Counted from the stretch's first letter, positions 8,670 to 17,652 are shown. The stretch is DNA of 64,000 nt from Methylobacterium sp. UNC378MF (GCF_900103195.1 NZ_FMWU01000024.1:30674-94673); one strand, 5' to 3'. The notes: generated from the sequence alone by a model not told the origin. Numbers and translations are program-made.

Positions 8670-9656
8670 CTAGGACGATAGCCCGAAGGCGGATGCGGCC
8701 GACTGGAAGTCCTGCCTCTGCGCGCGCCGGTAGTCACGCGGGCTCAGACCGTAGCGTTCCTTGAAGCGGCGGGCGAAATGGGCTTGGCTGGCGAAGCCGC
8801 AGCCATAGGCCAGCATGCCGATCGGCAGGTGGACGCAGGCCGGGTCGGATAGCTGCTTTGCGGCCTTCTCCAAGCGGCGTTCCCAGATGTAGTCGGAGAT
8901 GTGCTGGCCGCGCTCGTGGAACAGCTCCTGCAGCCGGCGTAGCGAAAGCCCCATCGCGGCGGCGAGATGTGGTGGGTCCAAAATCGGATCGCCCAGATGG
9001 GCCTCAATATGGGCCTTGGCCCGCTGGACCGTGACGTTGCCGTGTATGGAACGCGGCACCTCCTGCGCCATCCGTTCGGCGAGGCTCGCTATGATCAGGT
9101 CCGTTCCGATCGACGCCATGCGCGCGGCCGCGTCTGCGGTGAGCCGATCGCTCACCCGGATCAGGTCTCGGATGAAGGTGTTCGCCAGGGTCGTGGAGGC
9201 GAGGTCCGCTCCGACCGTGAGTGCACAGAACTGCCGGGACGGGCCCAGCATAGCCTCGAAGCGCTCGCGCGGCAGATCGATGACCAGGGAAATACCGGTG
9301 TTCGTCTCGCAGACGGCCGGGCGGGCGTCGATGACGACGAAGTCGCCCGTCCGGAATACAGCCTCCTGATCGCCTTGATGGATGGCGTCCCGGCCAGAGA
9401 GCTTCATGGTCGCGTAGAGGCGGTCGGGCTGCCCATGGCGTCGGATCGCGTCGGGCGTCGCTTCCGTCCGCATGGCTGTGTGGGCCATTTTAGTGATCGG
9501 CGCAGGTCCGATGCTGGTGACGTCCAGCCTGCCCTGAAACGGACCCTCGTGAAGGGGCTGAAGGTCGATCGGGATCAATCGCTCGCAGATTGTCTCCCGC
9601 CAACGCCGGAACGCGTTTCTGGGGTGAATTCCGTCTGTCGAGAAGAACGGCTGCAT
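8670..9656 (-). CDS. AraC-family transcriptional regulator
   Basis: The 328-residue protein has an N-terminal AraC-binding-like domain (about residues 20-190, containing LYATMKLSGRDAIHQGDQ and FVVIDARPAV) and a C-terminal AraC DNA-binding domain with two helix-turn-helix motifs (about 220-320; ending GFASQAHFARRFKERYGLSPRDYRR). The layout resembles FeaR/OruR-type activators that respond to small organic ligands. It lies just beyond the IS element inside the accessory island, with no adjacent enzyme gene on its strand, so its target and ligand cannot be inferred. Confidence 0.9.
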   Translation of the reverse strand: MQPFFSTDGIHPRNAFRRWRETICERLIPIDLQPLHEGPFQGRLDVTSIGPAPITKMAHTAMRTEATPDAIRRHGQPDRLYATMKLSGRDAIHQGDQEAVFRTGDFVVIDARPAVCETNTGISLVIDLPRERFEAMLGPSRQFCALTVGADLASTTLANTFIRDLIRVSDRLTADAAARMASIGTDLIIASLAERMAQEVPRSIHGNVTVQRAKAHIEAHLGDPILDPPHLAAAMGLSLRRLQELFHERGQHISDYIWERRLEKAAKQLSDPACVHLPIGMLAYGCGFASQAHFARRFKERYGLSPRDYRRAQRQDFQSAASAFGLSS

Positions 9657-9948
9657 CCGTAGCCCCGGTTCACAGCTCGCCTGCCCATGGCGCAGGCTGC
9701 GGAACTGGGTCTTTATTGTATATAATCTATCCTCTCAACACGGAGGTGCCGGGAGCGGGCGCGGAGGCAAATCCGCTTCCCGATCAATGCCGCTCGAACG
9801 CGGGCGGGCTGACATCCACCCACAGCAGACCTCCCGGCACCGCCCGCGATGGCGCGCACCTGACTGCAGCAGTGGCAGACGAAAGCGTGACGCGGCCGGG
9901 TCCGATTCGCGCTGAACCGCCGTCGCCTCGCCCCGGAGACGCCCACCG

Positions 9949-11274
9949 ATGGCCGAACCGCTCGTCATCTCGTTCGCGGCCGACACGTCCCGCGCCCAGG
10001 GCGCGATGGCGACGCTGGCCGCGCAGATCGTCGGCAACATGGCGACGATCGGCGTCGCCATGTCGGGCGGCGCGGCCAACAGCAACGGCTTCGGCGCCTC
10101 GCTCCAGGGCCTCGCCAGCAACGCCCAGCGGGCGGCGGCCGCCGTCGGCCAGGACGTGCGCGCGATCGCGTCCGCCACCGCGAACGCCGCCACCGCCGAC
10201 AAGGCCACCCTGGTGGGCGTCGTCCGTGCTTTCACGGGCGCCGCCGCCAGCTCGAACACCGCCGGTGCGGCCGTGCGCTCCGGCCTGTCGGCCACCACCT
10301 CGACCATCGCGGGCGTGGCCGCGCAGATCCCCTCGCTCAACACCCTGCTCGCCGCCTTTCTCGGCTTCGAGGCCGCCAAGCTCGTGTTCGACAGCGTCGC
10401 CGCCTCGATCGACGCGGCGCGCGCGCACATCGCGGAGTTCGTCCGGATCGGCCGCGAGGCCGAGAAGGCCGGGGTCGGCGCCGGCTTCTTCCAGCGCGCC
10501 ACCCTCGACGCGGAGAAGCTCGGCCTGACGGTCGAGCAGGTCACTGCCGCGCTCCAGCACGCCCAGGCGGCGAGCGAGGTCCGGATCGGCGAGGGCCGGG
10601 ACGGCGCCAACAGCTCGGCGATCGACGCGCGCCTGACCCAGAACGTCCGCGCCGGCAATCTCGCGGCCGCCGACAAGGAATCCTTCGACGCCGCCGGCAC
10701 GCAGGAGGCGAAGATCAAGGTCATGCTCGACCTGATCGACAAGCTCCGGGCCGACCAGCGCGACCTCGCGGCCTTCGACCTCGCCGGCCACTTCTTCGGC
10801 CCCGATTTCGAGCGCCAGCTGCGCAGCGGCGTCGACCTGACCGGCCAGTTGCGGGAGACGCTCGCCAGCACGGCGACCACCGTGGCGGGCGTGCGCATCG
10901 TCGGCGAGGACGAGGTCGAGCGGGCGAGGGCGCTCGACGCCAAGGCGAAGGACATCGCCGACACCTTCGCCACCGCCCTGGCGCCGATCCAGCGCGACAC
11001 CTCGAACGCGGTGCTCGACACCTACCAGGCGTTCCTCAGCGTCGAGAGCGTGATCGCCCGCGTCGTGCAGATCGCCGCCAACCTCTGCCAGACGGTGAGC
11101 GGCGTGGTGGGCAAGGTGCGCGACCTCGTCGGCGCCATCCCCGGCATCGGCAAGATCCTCACCGCCGGCAACCCGCTCACCTTCTTCCAGGAGGTCGGGC
11201 GCGCGACCGGGCTCCTCGATCCGGAGCAGCAGGGGCCGCCGGTCTGGGAGTTCGTGGCCAAGGGGCGCGGCTGA
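9949..11274 (+). CDS. Phage tail tape-measure-like protein
   Basis: The 441-residue protein is Ala/Gly-rich and largely helical. It starts ISFAADTSRAQGAMATLAAQI, the SLDTSKAEA-like opening of tape-measure and tail-length proteins. A hydrophobic stretch around 125-145 (LNTLLAAFLGFEAAKLVFDSVA) and another near the C-terminus (IVGVVGKVRDLVGAIPGIG-like) fit a membrane-active tape measure. At 441 residues it is short for a siphophage tape measure, so it may be truncated or belong to a small tail/gene-transfer particle. No other tail gene is next to it. The coding frame is fully open with strong GC3 bias, so it is not decayed like the head genes. Confidence 0.6.
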   Translation: MAEPLVISFAADTSRAQGAMATLAAQIVGNMATIGVAMSGGAANSNGFGASLQGLASNAQRAAAAVGQDVRAIASATANAATADKATLVGVVRAFTGAAASSNTAGAAVRSGLSATTSTIAGVAAQIPSLNTLLAAFLGFEAAKLVFDSVAASIDAARAHIAEFVRIGREAEKAGVGAGFFQRATLDAEKLGLTVEQVTAALQHAQAASEVRIGEGRDGANSSAIDARLTQNVRAGNLAAADKESFDAAGTQEAKIKVMLDLIDKLRADQRDLAAFDLAGHFFGPDFERQLRSGVDLTGQLRETLASTATTVAGVRIVGEDEVERARALDAKAKDIADTFATALAPIQRDTSNAVLDTYQAFLSVESVIARVVQIAANLCQTVSGVVGKVRDLVGAIPGIGKILTAGNPLTFFQEVGRATGLLDPEQQGPPVWEFVAKGRG

Positions 11275-11414
11275 TCCAGTCTGTGATCTGCGAGGATGTC
11301 GAGGGCAACCCGGATCGTAGCCGGCGCAGGTCGTTGCGTCGGGCAAGCCATTGACGCCTCGCGCCTTTTCCAAGCGCAAGGTGCCGATATGTCCGCTCCC
11401 ATACCGAGACAGCC

Positions 11415-11612
11415 ATGCGTTTCGAGATCCGATCCGCCGGCCGCTACCTCTGGACCTGGGTGCTGCTCGACGAGACGCATCTGACGGAGATGGAATCGGA
11501 CCGGACCTTCCCGTCCGAGGCACAAGCATCCGCCGCCGCGCTGGCTTTCTCGAAGCTCGTCACGCGGGCCGGAAGAACGCTATCCGCGCCGACGTCGGGA
11601 GGCCTGCTCTAG
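11415..11612 (+). CDS. Small hypothetical protein (65 aa)
   Basis: Starts MRFEIRSAGRYLWTW after a GAGA ribosome-binding-like sequence. A compact acidic/aromatic first half (WVLLDETHLTEMESDRTF) and an Ala-rich helix follow (ASAAALAFSKLVTRAG). The pattern resembles small two-strand-plus-helix domains of the YegP/DUF1508 type, but the match is weak. It lies 140 bp after the tape-measure-like gene on the same strand and could be phage cargo. Function unknown. Confidence 0.5.
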   Translation: MRFEIRSAGRYLWTWVLLDETHLTEMESDRTFPSEAQASAAALAFSKLVTRAGRTLSAPTSGGLL

Positions 11613-11628
11613 TCGTTGAGGCCGACCA

Positions 11629-11883
11629 TCAGCCGCCCTGCAGGCTCTCGGCGAAGTCGTCGGGGATCTCGCCCCACTGGCCGAGGATCGTCACGCCCTC
11701 CAGCTCGCCGGTCTCGTCGTCGGCCACCACCTTCAGCGCCGCCGCGCCCGGCATCCGCTTGGCCAGGGTCTCGGCCTTCTTCACCGCTCCGCTCTCGCTC
11801 TGTGCCGGCTCCTGACGCGCCGGCCGCAGCCGCTTCCGGTGCAGCTCGAACGGCTGCACCACATAGCTCGTCCTCATCGCCAT
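11629..11883 (-). CDS. Small conserved hypothetical protein (84 aa)
   Basis: The start at 11883 gives MAMRTSYVVQPFELH; a second ATG two codons in (11877) is equally possible. The middle is basic, the end acidic (VADDETGELEGVTILGQWGEIPDDF). The layout TSYVVQPFE...KRLRP...AETLA...GAAAL..., ending in a Trp-Gly-Glu-Ile-Pro motif, is what I associate with small orphan proteins of Methylobacterium; that is memory, not a search. It lies 8 bp downstream of the DUF6894 gene on the same strand, so the two form a small operon convergent with the tape-measure-like gene. Confidence 0.55.
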   Translation of the reverse strand: MAMRTSYVVQPFELHRKRLRPARQEPAQSESGAVKKAETLAKRMPGAAALKVVADDETGELEGVTILGQWGEIPDDFAESLQGG

Positions 11884-11891
11884 CGCGCCGC

Positions 11892-12137
11892 TCACGCCCG
11901 CTCGCCGTCCACCCGCACAGCGGTGAACGCGCGGAACAGCACGGGCCGGCCTGCGGCATCGCGCACGTCGACCGCCCACACCGTCCAATCCTGGCTGCCG
12001 ACGCCCGTCATCAGGCCCAGCGCCACCCGGTCCGCGTGCTGTCGAACCTCGCGGATGCTCGACAGCCACCGCCCCCGCAGATCGAACACGGCATCACCGC
12101 CCCCCAGGCAGTGGAAGCGGTAAAGCCTTCGCGGCAT
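11892..12137 (-). CDS. DUF6894 family protein (81 aa)
   Basis: Starts MPRRLYRFHCLGGG and ends with the DAAGRPVLFRAFTAVRV strand typical of the family. The shared layout is MPRxYF, a short Gly/Asp stretch, a helix with conserved hydrophobics (here IREVRQHADRVAL), Trp in the DWTVWAVDVRD strand, and a final beta-strand. The start at 12137 is chosen because that MPR opening matches the three other copies in the window. Function unknown. Unlike those three, this copy has no Crp/Fnr gene next to it. Confidence 0.7.
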   Translation of the reverse strand: MPRRLYRFHCLGGGDAVFDLRGRWLSSIREVRQHADRVALGLMTGVGSQDWTVWAVDVRDAAGRPVLFRAFTAVRVDGERA

Positions 12138-12260
12138 TGGCGTTTTTCCAACCTCTCCACACCTGCCCACCGCAAACGGCGCGCGATCCGAAACAGCCAT
12201 TGAACCACGCCCCATCGTCCGCTTTGTTCCCGATGTGTTCTAGTCGAGGTTGCGATCCGG

Positions 12261-12479
12261 ATGCAGGCCCTGCCGCACGAAGCTCCTGTGGAGATCCCCC
12301 TGTCCGAGGCCGAAACGATCGCCGCGGCCTATCTCCGGGCCGCCCACGGCGATGCCCGGGCGGCGCTCGTGCGGGCGATCACGGATGCGCTGATCGACCT
12401 CGACGCGGCCGAGCGGCGTGCGGCCGGACAGGGGCGTCTGATCTCGCACGGCTACGCGCGGGGCCGCGTGCATGGCTGA
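12261..12479 (+). CDS. Small helical hypothetical protein (72 aa)
   Basis: A single Ala-rich helical domain (SEAETIAAAYLRAAHGDARAA, then ITDALIDLDAAERR) ending in a basic tail. It overlaps the next gene by 8 bp, a sign of translational coupling. No known motif. The pair lies at the right end of the accessory island. Confidence 0.5.
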   Translation: MQALPHEAPVEIPLSEAETIAAAYLRAAHGDARAALVRAITDALIDLDAAERRAAGQGRLISHGYARGRVHG

Positions 12480-12966
12480 CGCCCGGTCCCAGCGTCTGGG
12501 CGACATCGCCGGCGACCGGCTGGCGATCGACTGCGCGACCTGCCGCCGCCACGGCAGCTACCGCCTGGACGGCCTGATGGCCCGGTTCGGCCCGGAGATC
12601 GCGACGCTCGACCTCCTGCGCGCGCTCACCGCCTCCTGCCGCCACCAGCGCGATCCGGGCGCCAAGGTCGCGCGCCAGGACGAGAGCCAGTGCCTCGCGA
12701 CGCTGCGTCTGCCGAAGCTGCCCGACCTGGATCCGCCGGTCCCGCCGGGCCGGCCGTTCGCGATCGAGGTCTGGGACACGCGCGGCCGGATCGAGCTGCG
12801 GCTCGGCGTGATTTACCCGCTCGATGGCGCACGCGCGGCCTTCGAGGCGGTGAAGGACGCCTATCCGCGGGACGAGGTGACGCTGCGGCAGGGGGCACGG
12901 GTGCTGTGCCGGCGCGCGCGGCCGGGGGCACCGGACCACGTCGATGCCGATCCCGGCGGTGCTTGA
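12472..12966 (+). CDS. Hypothetical protein with Cys-rich N-terminal domain (164 aa)
   Basis: The first half contains DCATCRRHGSYRLDGL followed by SCRHQRD and SQCLATLRLP: a Cys-X2-Cys pair and two later Cys residues that could bind zinc. The second half is a separate beta-rich piece (FAIEVWDTRGRIELRLG, AFEAVKDAYPRDEVTLRQGARV) that may be a small hydrolase-like or ligand domain. The gene is coupled to the 72-residue gene upstream. I associate this pair with phage or plasmid segments of Methylobacterium but cannot name a function. Confidence 0.5.
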   Translation: MADARSQRLGDIAGDRLAIDCATCRRHGSYRLDGLMARFGPEIATLDLLRALTASCRHQRDPGAKVARQDESQCLATLRLPKLPDLDPPVPPGRPFAIEVWDTRGRIELRLGVIYPLDGARAAFEAVKDAYPRDEVTLRQGARVLCRRARPGAPDHVDADPGGA

Positions 12967-13076
12967 GGGTGATCGGTCCCCCGGTGGCGGCGCCGGACGC
13001 GTGCAGCGCGCGTGTGGGTCTCGGCGCGGGCGGTGCGGGCGCCCTTCGCGTCGGTCGCCGCGAGGGAGGAGAACGC

Positions 13077-13958
13077 TCAGGCGGTTGCCGCCCCCTGGGC
13101 GATGAGCGCGGCAGCGAAGTCGCGGTAGCTGTGCAAAGGGCGGCCGAGGATGCCGGTCAACCGCTCGCGGTCGCCCGCCTCCGGGATCATGCCGTCGCTG
13201 ACGTAGCGCTCGGCCATCAGACGCATCTCGTAGGCCATCCACTTCGGCATGAACGTCGCCATGTTCCCCTCGAACCCGCTCGGATCGTCGCCGCCGTAGG
13301 AGACCGGGCGGCCGAGAACCTCAGTCCAGATCGCCGCCGCGTCCGCGCCCGTGAGCGTGTCGGGACCGACGAGGTTGAGGGTCTCGATCGGCAGCTTGCC
13401 CGGCGCCTGGTCGCGGCGGATCAGCTCGACCGCCGCGACCTCGGCGATGTCGCGTGCATCGACCATGGCGACGCCCTTGGATCCGATCGGCATCGGGTAG
13501 ACCGCGTGGTTCAGGATCACGTCCTTGATCATGACCTCGTTGTCGATGAAGTAGCTCGGGCGCAGGATTGTGGCGCTGAAGCCCATCGCCTCCAGCATGC
13601 GCTCGGCGCCGTACTTCACCGCGAAGTGCGGGACGTTGACGGCGCGGTCGGCGCCGAACACCGACAGGTAGACGACCCGCTCGACGCCCGCGGCGCGCGC
13701 GACGTTCAGGGTGATGATCGCCTGGGTGAACTCGTCACCCGTGACCGCATTCAGCAGGAACAGCGTGCGGACGCCGGAGAAGGCGGCGCGCAGCGCGTCG
13801 ATGTCGAGCAGGTCCCCCTTCACGACCTCGACGCCGGAGCCGAAATCGGCCTTGGCGGGATCGCGGGTCAGCACGCGGACGCGCGCGCCGCGCTGCGTGA
13901 GATGCTGGACGACGTTGCGGCCAACGCGGCCGGTGGCACCGGTGACGAGGATGGTCAT
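13077..13958 (-). CDS. NmrA-like NAD(P)-binding oxidoreductase (atypical SDR)
   Basis: The 293-residue protein opens with the Rossmann motif ILVTGATGRVGRNVV (GxxGxxG) and has an NmrA/HSCARG-like body: LRAAFSGVRTLFLLNAV, RVVYLSVFGADRAVNVPH, and a C-terminal substrate cap. It lacks the classical YxxxK pair in clear form, as in NAD(P)H:quinone oxidoreductase QorB and NmrA-type sensors. The start at 13958 follows GAAGGAATGACCCC. It is divergent from a LysR gene (105 bp apart), the common arrangement of a redox-responsive reductase and its regulator. The substrate may be a quinone; this is inference. Confidence 0.85.
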   Translation of the reverse strand: MTILVTGATGRVGRNVVQHLTQRGARVRVLTRDPAKADFGSGVEVVKGDLLDIDALRAAFSGVRTLFLLNAVTGDEFTQAIITLNVARAAGVERVVYLSVFGADRAVNVPHFAVKYGAERMLEAMGFSATILRPSYFIDNEVMIKDVILNHAVYPMPIGSKGVAMVDARDIAEVAAVELIRRDQAPGKLPIETLNLVGPDTLTGADAAAIWTEVLGRPVSYGGDDPSGFEGNMATFMPKWMAYEMRLMAERYVSDGMIPEAGDRERLTGILGRPLHSYRDFAAALIAQGAATA

Positions 13959-14063
13959 GGGGTCATTCCTTCGGGTCGAGCTGTTTCGATGACCCCAAGA
14001 TGAGCGATCCACACCTGCACCAATAGCGGCTATATCTGGACACGCCGTCTCGCTGGTGGAACG

Positions 14064-14951
14064 ATGGATCTGCTCGCCCTCGCCGATTTCACCCTCGTTG
14101 CCCGTCATGGCGGGTTCGGGAAGGCGGCCCGTTCCACCGGACGCCCGAAGGCGACGTTGTCACGACGCGTGGCCGAGCTGGAGGGCAGCCTGAGCTTGCG
14201 CCTGTTCGAGCGGGGCGCGCGTGACCTAAAGCTGACGCAGGAAGGGCGGGCGCTGTTCGAGCGGGCGGGCTCGCTACTCACCGAACTGGAGGAGACCGCC
14301 GCGGCGATCGCCTCGGGCGGCGAGCGGCCCCGTGGGCGCCTGCGGATCAGCGCACCCCTGCTGTTCTCTCAGACCGTGATGGGAAAGCTCGCAGCGAGCT
14401 TCGCCCTCAGATACCCGGAGGTCCGGCTGGAGGTCACGACGGAGGACCGGGCCGTCGACATGATCGAGGAGGGCATCGACCTCGTGATCCGGGTGAACCC
14501 GGACCCGGACGAACGCCTCGTCGGCCGAGCGTTCTTGCGCGATCGTCTTGTGGTCGTGGCAGGTCCCGACGTCGCCCGACCGACCGACGGCACGGCCGTT
14601 CCGGCCGTGGTGCGGGGCGACGACCGCGCGGCATGGCGGGTGAGGACGCCGACCGGTCATGCCACGATCGCGGTCGAGCCAATCCTCAACTTGGGTTCGC
14701 TCATCATGGTTCGCGACGCGGTGCGCGCAGGCGTCGGGGCCGGACGCTTGCCCGTCTCGCTCGTAAGCCGCGATCTTGCGGAGGGCACGTTGGTACACTG
14801 GGGCGACGTGGACGCACCGGACATCGCGCTGTGGGTCCTCTACCCGACGCGCCGACTGCTCAGCGCGCGCGTCTTGGCCTTCCTCGACCATCTGAAGCAG
14901 GCGTTTCCGAACGGGACGCCGGACGAGCTGTCATCCTACGCCGGCGGATGA
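14064..14951 (+). CDS. LysR-family transcriptional regulator
   Basis: The 295-residue protein has an N-terminal winged HTH (residues 1-60, DLLALADFTLVARHGGFGKAA then LSRRVAELEGSLSLRLFER) and a LysR effector-binding domain with the GRLRISAPLLF hinge and the IDLVIRV strand. It is divergent from the NmrA-like reductase and probably regulates it through the 105-bp shared intergenic region. The effector is not known. Confidence 0.92.
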   Translation: MDLLALADFTLVARHGGFGKAARSTGRPKATLSRRVAELEGSLSLRLFERGARDLKLTQEGRALFERAGSLLTELEETAAAIASGGERPRGRLRISAPLLFSQTVMGKLAASFALRYPEVRLEVTTEDRAVDMIEEGIDLVIRVNPDPDERLVGRAFLRDRLVVVAGPDVARPTDGTAVPAVVRGDDRAAWRVRTPTGHATIAVEPILNLGSLIMVRDAVRAGVGAGRLPVSLVSRDLAEGTLVHWGDVDAPDIALWVLYPTRRLLSARVLAFLDHLKQAFPNGTPDELSSYAGG

Positions 14952-15124
14952 GAACCCCTCGAGCCGGGCCCGTGTGATCGCGGAAACCTCTGGCCGCCCG
15001 TCGTCCTTTGAACGTCCGCTTCCGGAGCGCCTGGGCCACGTCCCCAACGACCGGGCTGGGTCGATCCGCGACGGCCTGCTCCTCGGCGGAAAAGCCGTGG
15101 CGTGGCCGTTCATGCCGGTCGGGC

Positions 15125-15385
15125 TCAGTCCCAGACACCCTCCTCCGGAAGCGTGTCGCTGAACGGCACCGTCAGAACGGGCTTGTCCCGCTCGTCCGTG
15201 ACCTCGAAGGAGCAGACCATCCAATCGCGGATCGTCTCATTGCGACCCCGCGCGATCAGGTCCCGCGCCTCCGAGAGGGCGTGCGCGCGCGCTGCGTTCA
15301 CGTCGGCAAGCTCGTCGCCCTCGCGGTCCGCCGCCAGACCACCGGATCCCGGACGATGCCGAAGGTTGAAGAAATAGCGCGGCAT
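15125..15385 (-). CDS. DUF6894 family protein (86 aa), coupled to a Crp/Fnr gene
   Basis: Starts MPRYFFNLRHRPG, with the family's helix (VNAARAHALSEARDLIARG), the DWMVCSFEVTDERDKPVLTVPF core and a short tail. The ATG overlaps the stop of the upstream Crp/Fnr gene by one base (TGATG), so the two are translationally coupled. Function unknown. The coupling suggests a role together with the regulator, either as target or as modulator. Confidence 0.8.
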   Translation of the reverse strand: MPRYFFNLRHRPGSGGLAADREGDELADVNAARAHALSEARDLIARGRNETIRDWMVCSFEVTDERDKPVLTVPFSDTLPEEGVWD

Positions 15386-16101
15386 CAGGCGCCCTCGATC
15401 AGGCGGGCGTACTCGGCTTCCGGCAGGCCGTAGCCGGCACCGGCAGTCTCCTCCAGCGCCTTGCGGTCCAGGATCGTCAGGCGACCGCGCCTCGCCTTGA
15501 TCAGGCGGTAGCCCTCCAGCGCCTGCACCGCCAAGGTCGCGCTGCTCCGCTGCACGCCCAGCATCAGCGAGACGAATTCGTGGGTCATCACCACCTCGTC
15601 GCCGTCCACCCGATCGTGGCACATCAGAAGCCAGCGCGCGAGGCGCACCTCGCTCTGGTAGGTCGCATTCACGAAGGCGGCCTGCACCGCCTCGACGAAC
15701 AACACCTGGATGTAGCGCAGCAGGAGCTTGCGCAGGCTCGGGCTCTGATCGACGGCCGCACACAGGGCCACCATGTCGATGGCCAGCATCTCGCCCGGAG
15801 ACTGGATGAAGATGTGGTGGGGGGTGCGGTCTACGCCCAGCAGCACGGGTGAGGCTCCGATCAAGCCTTCTCGGCCGACGATCCCCGCCCCGGCTTTGCT
15901 GCCCTCTGGAGCCTCGGTCGCGAGCGAGGCGTAGCCGCTGTCGGGGAAGAACAACTGCTTGATCGGCTGGTTGGGCGCGATCAGCGTCTGCTTCAACTCG
16001 ACCTTGATCGGCTCCAGATGCGGCTGGAGCCGATCAAGGTCGTCTTGTGAGAGCGCCTTCAGCAGGCCATTGCGGACGGCGGTTTGCTGAGGTTGAGACA
16101 C
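15385..16101 (-). CDS. Crp/Fnr-family transcriptional regulator
   Basis: The protein has an N-terminal cyclic-nucleotide-binding-like beta-barrel (about residues 20-130, FPDSGYASLATEAPEGSKAGAGIVG then GREGLIGASPVLLG) without a clear cAMP-contacting Arg-Ser pair. A long dimer helix follows (LLLRYIQVLFVEAVQAAFVNA) and then a winged HTH (HEFVSLMLGVQRSSATLAVQAL). The GTG at 16101 follows GGGAGCAGAGCC and gives a 238-residue product like the copy at 27905; an ATG at 16173 would add 24 residues. It lacks the Fnr cysteines. The C-terminal YGLPEAEYARLIE is shared with the 27905 copy. Its stop overlaps the start of a DUF6894 gene. Confidence 0.85.
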   Translation of the reverse strand: MSQPQQTAVRNGLLKALSQDDLDRLQPHLEPIKVELKQTLIAPNQPIKQLFFPDSGYASLATEAPEGSKAGAGIVGREGLIGASPVLLGVDRTPHHIFIQSPGEMLAIDMVALCAAVDQSPSLRKLLLRYIQVLFVEAVQAAFVNATYQSEVRLARWLLMCHDRVDGDEVVMTHEFVSLMLGVQRSSATLAVQALEGYRLIKARRGRLTILDRKALEETAGAGYGLPEAEYARLIEGA

Positions 16102-16369
16102 GGCTCTGCTCCCGATCGGGGCAAGAGCACGCAGGGTCTCCCAAGCGCCTCGCCCGGATGACCCGGCAGGCAATGAATTCTATGTAAGGATACGTGGGGC
16201 GAATACAACGCGAATAATAATTTGTCGGATACCCCGCCGATCGAATTTTGAGGCCAACACCGAGCCTGATCGGACCTGGCCGGGGAGTTCGACTGACGTA
16301 TATTACCCTGAATAGCGAGCTTTGCGCCTCCTGAATGGCAGGCCGCGCAGCCGCCCAGGGCTCTCCCTG

Positions 16370-17530
16370 ATGAACCTAGACCACCGGCCCTCGGTCCTGC
16401 TGACCGACGATGACGCCCTGATCGGCTTCGATCTATGCGACGCCCTCGAACGTGCGGGCTACCGCGTGCTCGGGCCCGTGGCGACCGCCGCGGAGGCCCT
16501 GACCCTGCTGGATCGGGAGACACCGGTGCTGGCCGTCATCGACATCATGCTCAAGGACGGTCCCTGCGGCGCGCTGGCTCGGGACCTCGGGAGGCGGGGC
16601 GTGCCTTTCCTCATCCATTCCGGCTGCCGGAAGGAAGAATCGCTGGCGGGTGAGTTTCAGGGGATGTCCTGGCTCAGCAAGCCGGCCATGCCGCAGGATG
16701 TGCTGGCGCTCGTGGACGAACTGGCCCGCGTGGCCGCCGTGTCTGGGCCTGAAGTGCCCGGCCCCGAGCCCGTCGTACCCATTCGCTTGGTCCCTCCCGA
16801 TGCAGGCAGCAGCAACCCGCTGATCCGCAAGCTGGAGAGCCTCACGTCGCTGTCGGACGCGGACCGGTCCGTGCTGGCGCGGATCAGCGCTGGGACGCGC
16901 CGTGTCGGGCCCGGCACCGACCTCGTGCGCGAAGGCGATGCGCCCGCGGGCGTGTTCCTGGTGATGGACGGCATCGCCTACCGCCACAAGCTGCGCGCCA
17001 ACGGAGCGCGGCAGATCATGGCCTACTTGGTGCCGGGTGACCTGTGCGACCTCGACGTGGCCCTGCTGCGCGAGATGGACCACACCATCACCACGTTCTC
17101 CGCCTGCAAGGTGGTGCGCCTGACGCCTGAGACGGTGGAGGACCTTCTGGAGAACCATAGGTCGATCGCCCGGGCCCTGCGCCTGTCGCAGCTCGTGGAC
17201 GAGGCGACCGCCCGCGAGTGGCTGGTGAACCTCGGCCGGCGTCCGGCCCGGGAGCGGATCGCGCACCTGTTCTGCGAGCTGTTCGTTCGGATGCGGGCCG
17301 CGGGAGTGGCCGGGCAGGACGGCTACGCGCTGCCGATCACGCAGGTGGATCTGGCCGACACCACGGGCCTCACCTCCGTACATGTGAACCGCACGCTCCG
17401 GGACCTCCGGCGCGAGGGACTGATCGAGTTGAGGAGCGGGCGGCTGACGATCCTGAACCTGCCGGGGCTGCGTGCGACGGCGGAGTTCCGTGCCAACTAC
17501 CTGCACCTGGGAAATCGAGCCGCCGCATGA
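16370..17530 (+). CDS. Response regulator with REC domain fused to a Crp/Fnr regulator
   Basis: This 386-residue protein joins two modules. Residues about 8-120 form a phospho-receiver: acidic pair in LLTDDDALIG, phosphoacceptor Asp58 in VIDIMLKDG, Ser84 in IHSG and Lys104 in WLSKPA. After a Pro-rich linker (about 125-145) come a Crp-type beta-barrel (about 160-270, VREGDAPAGVFLVMDGIAY), a dimer helix and a winged HTH (QVDLADTTGLTSVHVNRTLRDL). REC-Crp proteins are uncommon compared with REC-LuxR or REC-OmpR. I start at the ATG at 16370 because an upstream TTG adds a non-conserved leader. No kinase gene is adjacent. A DUF6894 gene lies convergent downstream. Confidence 0.88.
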   Translation: MNLDHRPSVLLTDDDALIGFDLCDALERAGYRVLGPVATAAEALTLLDRETPVLAVIDIMLKDGPCGALARDLGRRGVPFLIHSGCRKEESLAGEFQGMSWLSKPAMPQDVLALVDELARVAAVSGPEVPGPEPVVPIRLVPPDAGSSNPLIRKLESLTSLSDADRSVLARISAGTRRVGPGTDLVREGDAPAGVFLVMDGIAYRHKLRANGARQIMAYLVPGDLCDLDVALLREMDHTITTFSACKVVRLTPETVEDLLENHRSIARALRLSQLVDEATAREWLVNLGRRPARERIAHLFCELFVRMRAAGVAGQDGYALPITQVDLADTTGLTSVHVNRTLRDLRREGLIELRSGRLTILNLPGLRATAEFRANYLHLGNRAAA

Positions 17531-17652
17531 ACCTGCGCCGGCCACCCGTGCAGGTCGCGACCAACAACCCCGATGCCGAGAGCGGCTTGTCTGATGGAAC
17601 GGCGTTCCTGCGGCTGGCCTGAACGTGCCACGCGCTCATGGCCGGTGCAGGT

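Noticed and set aside
9784..11529. 581-codon minus-strand frame opposite the tape-measure-like gene
   Set aside because: Shadow frame in GC-rich DNA; the plus-strand product has the coherent phage-like sequence.
17527..17622. 31-codon frame starting with ATGA overlap at the end of the REC-Crp gene
   Set aside because: Too short and without motif; the overlap alone is weak support.
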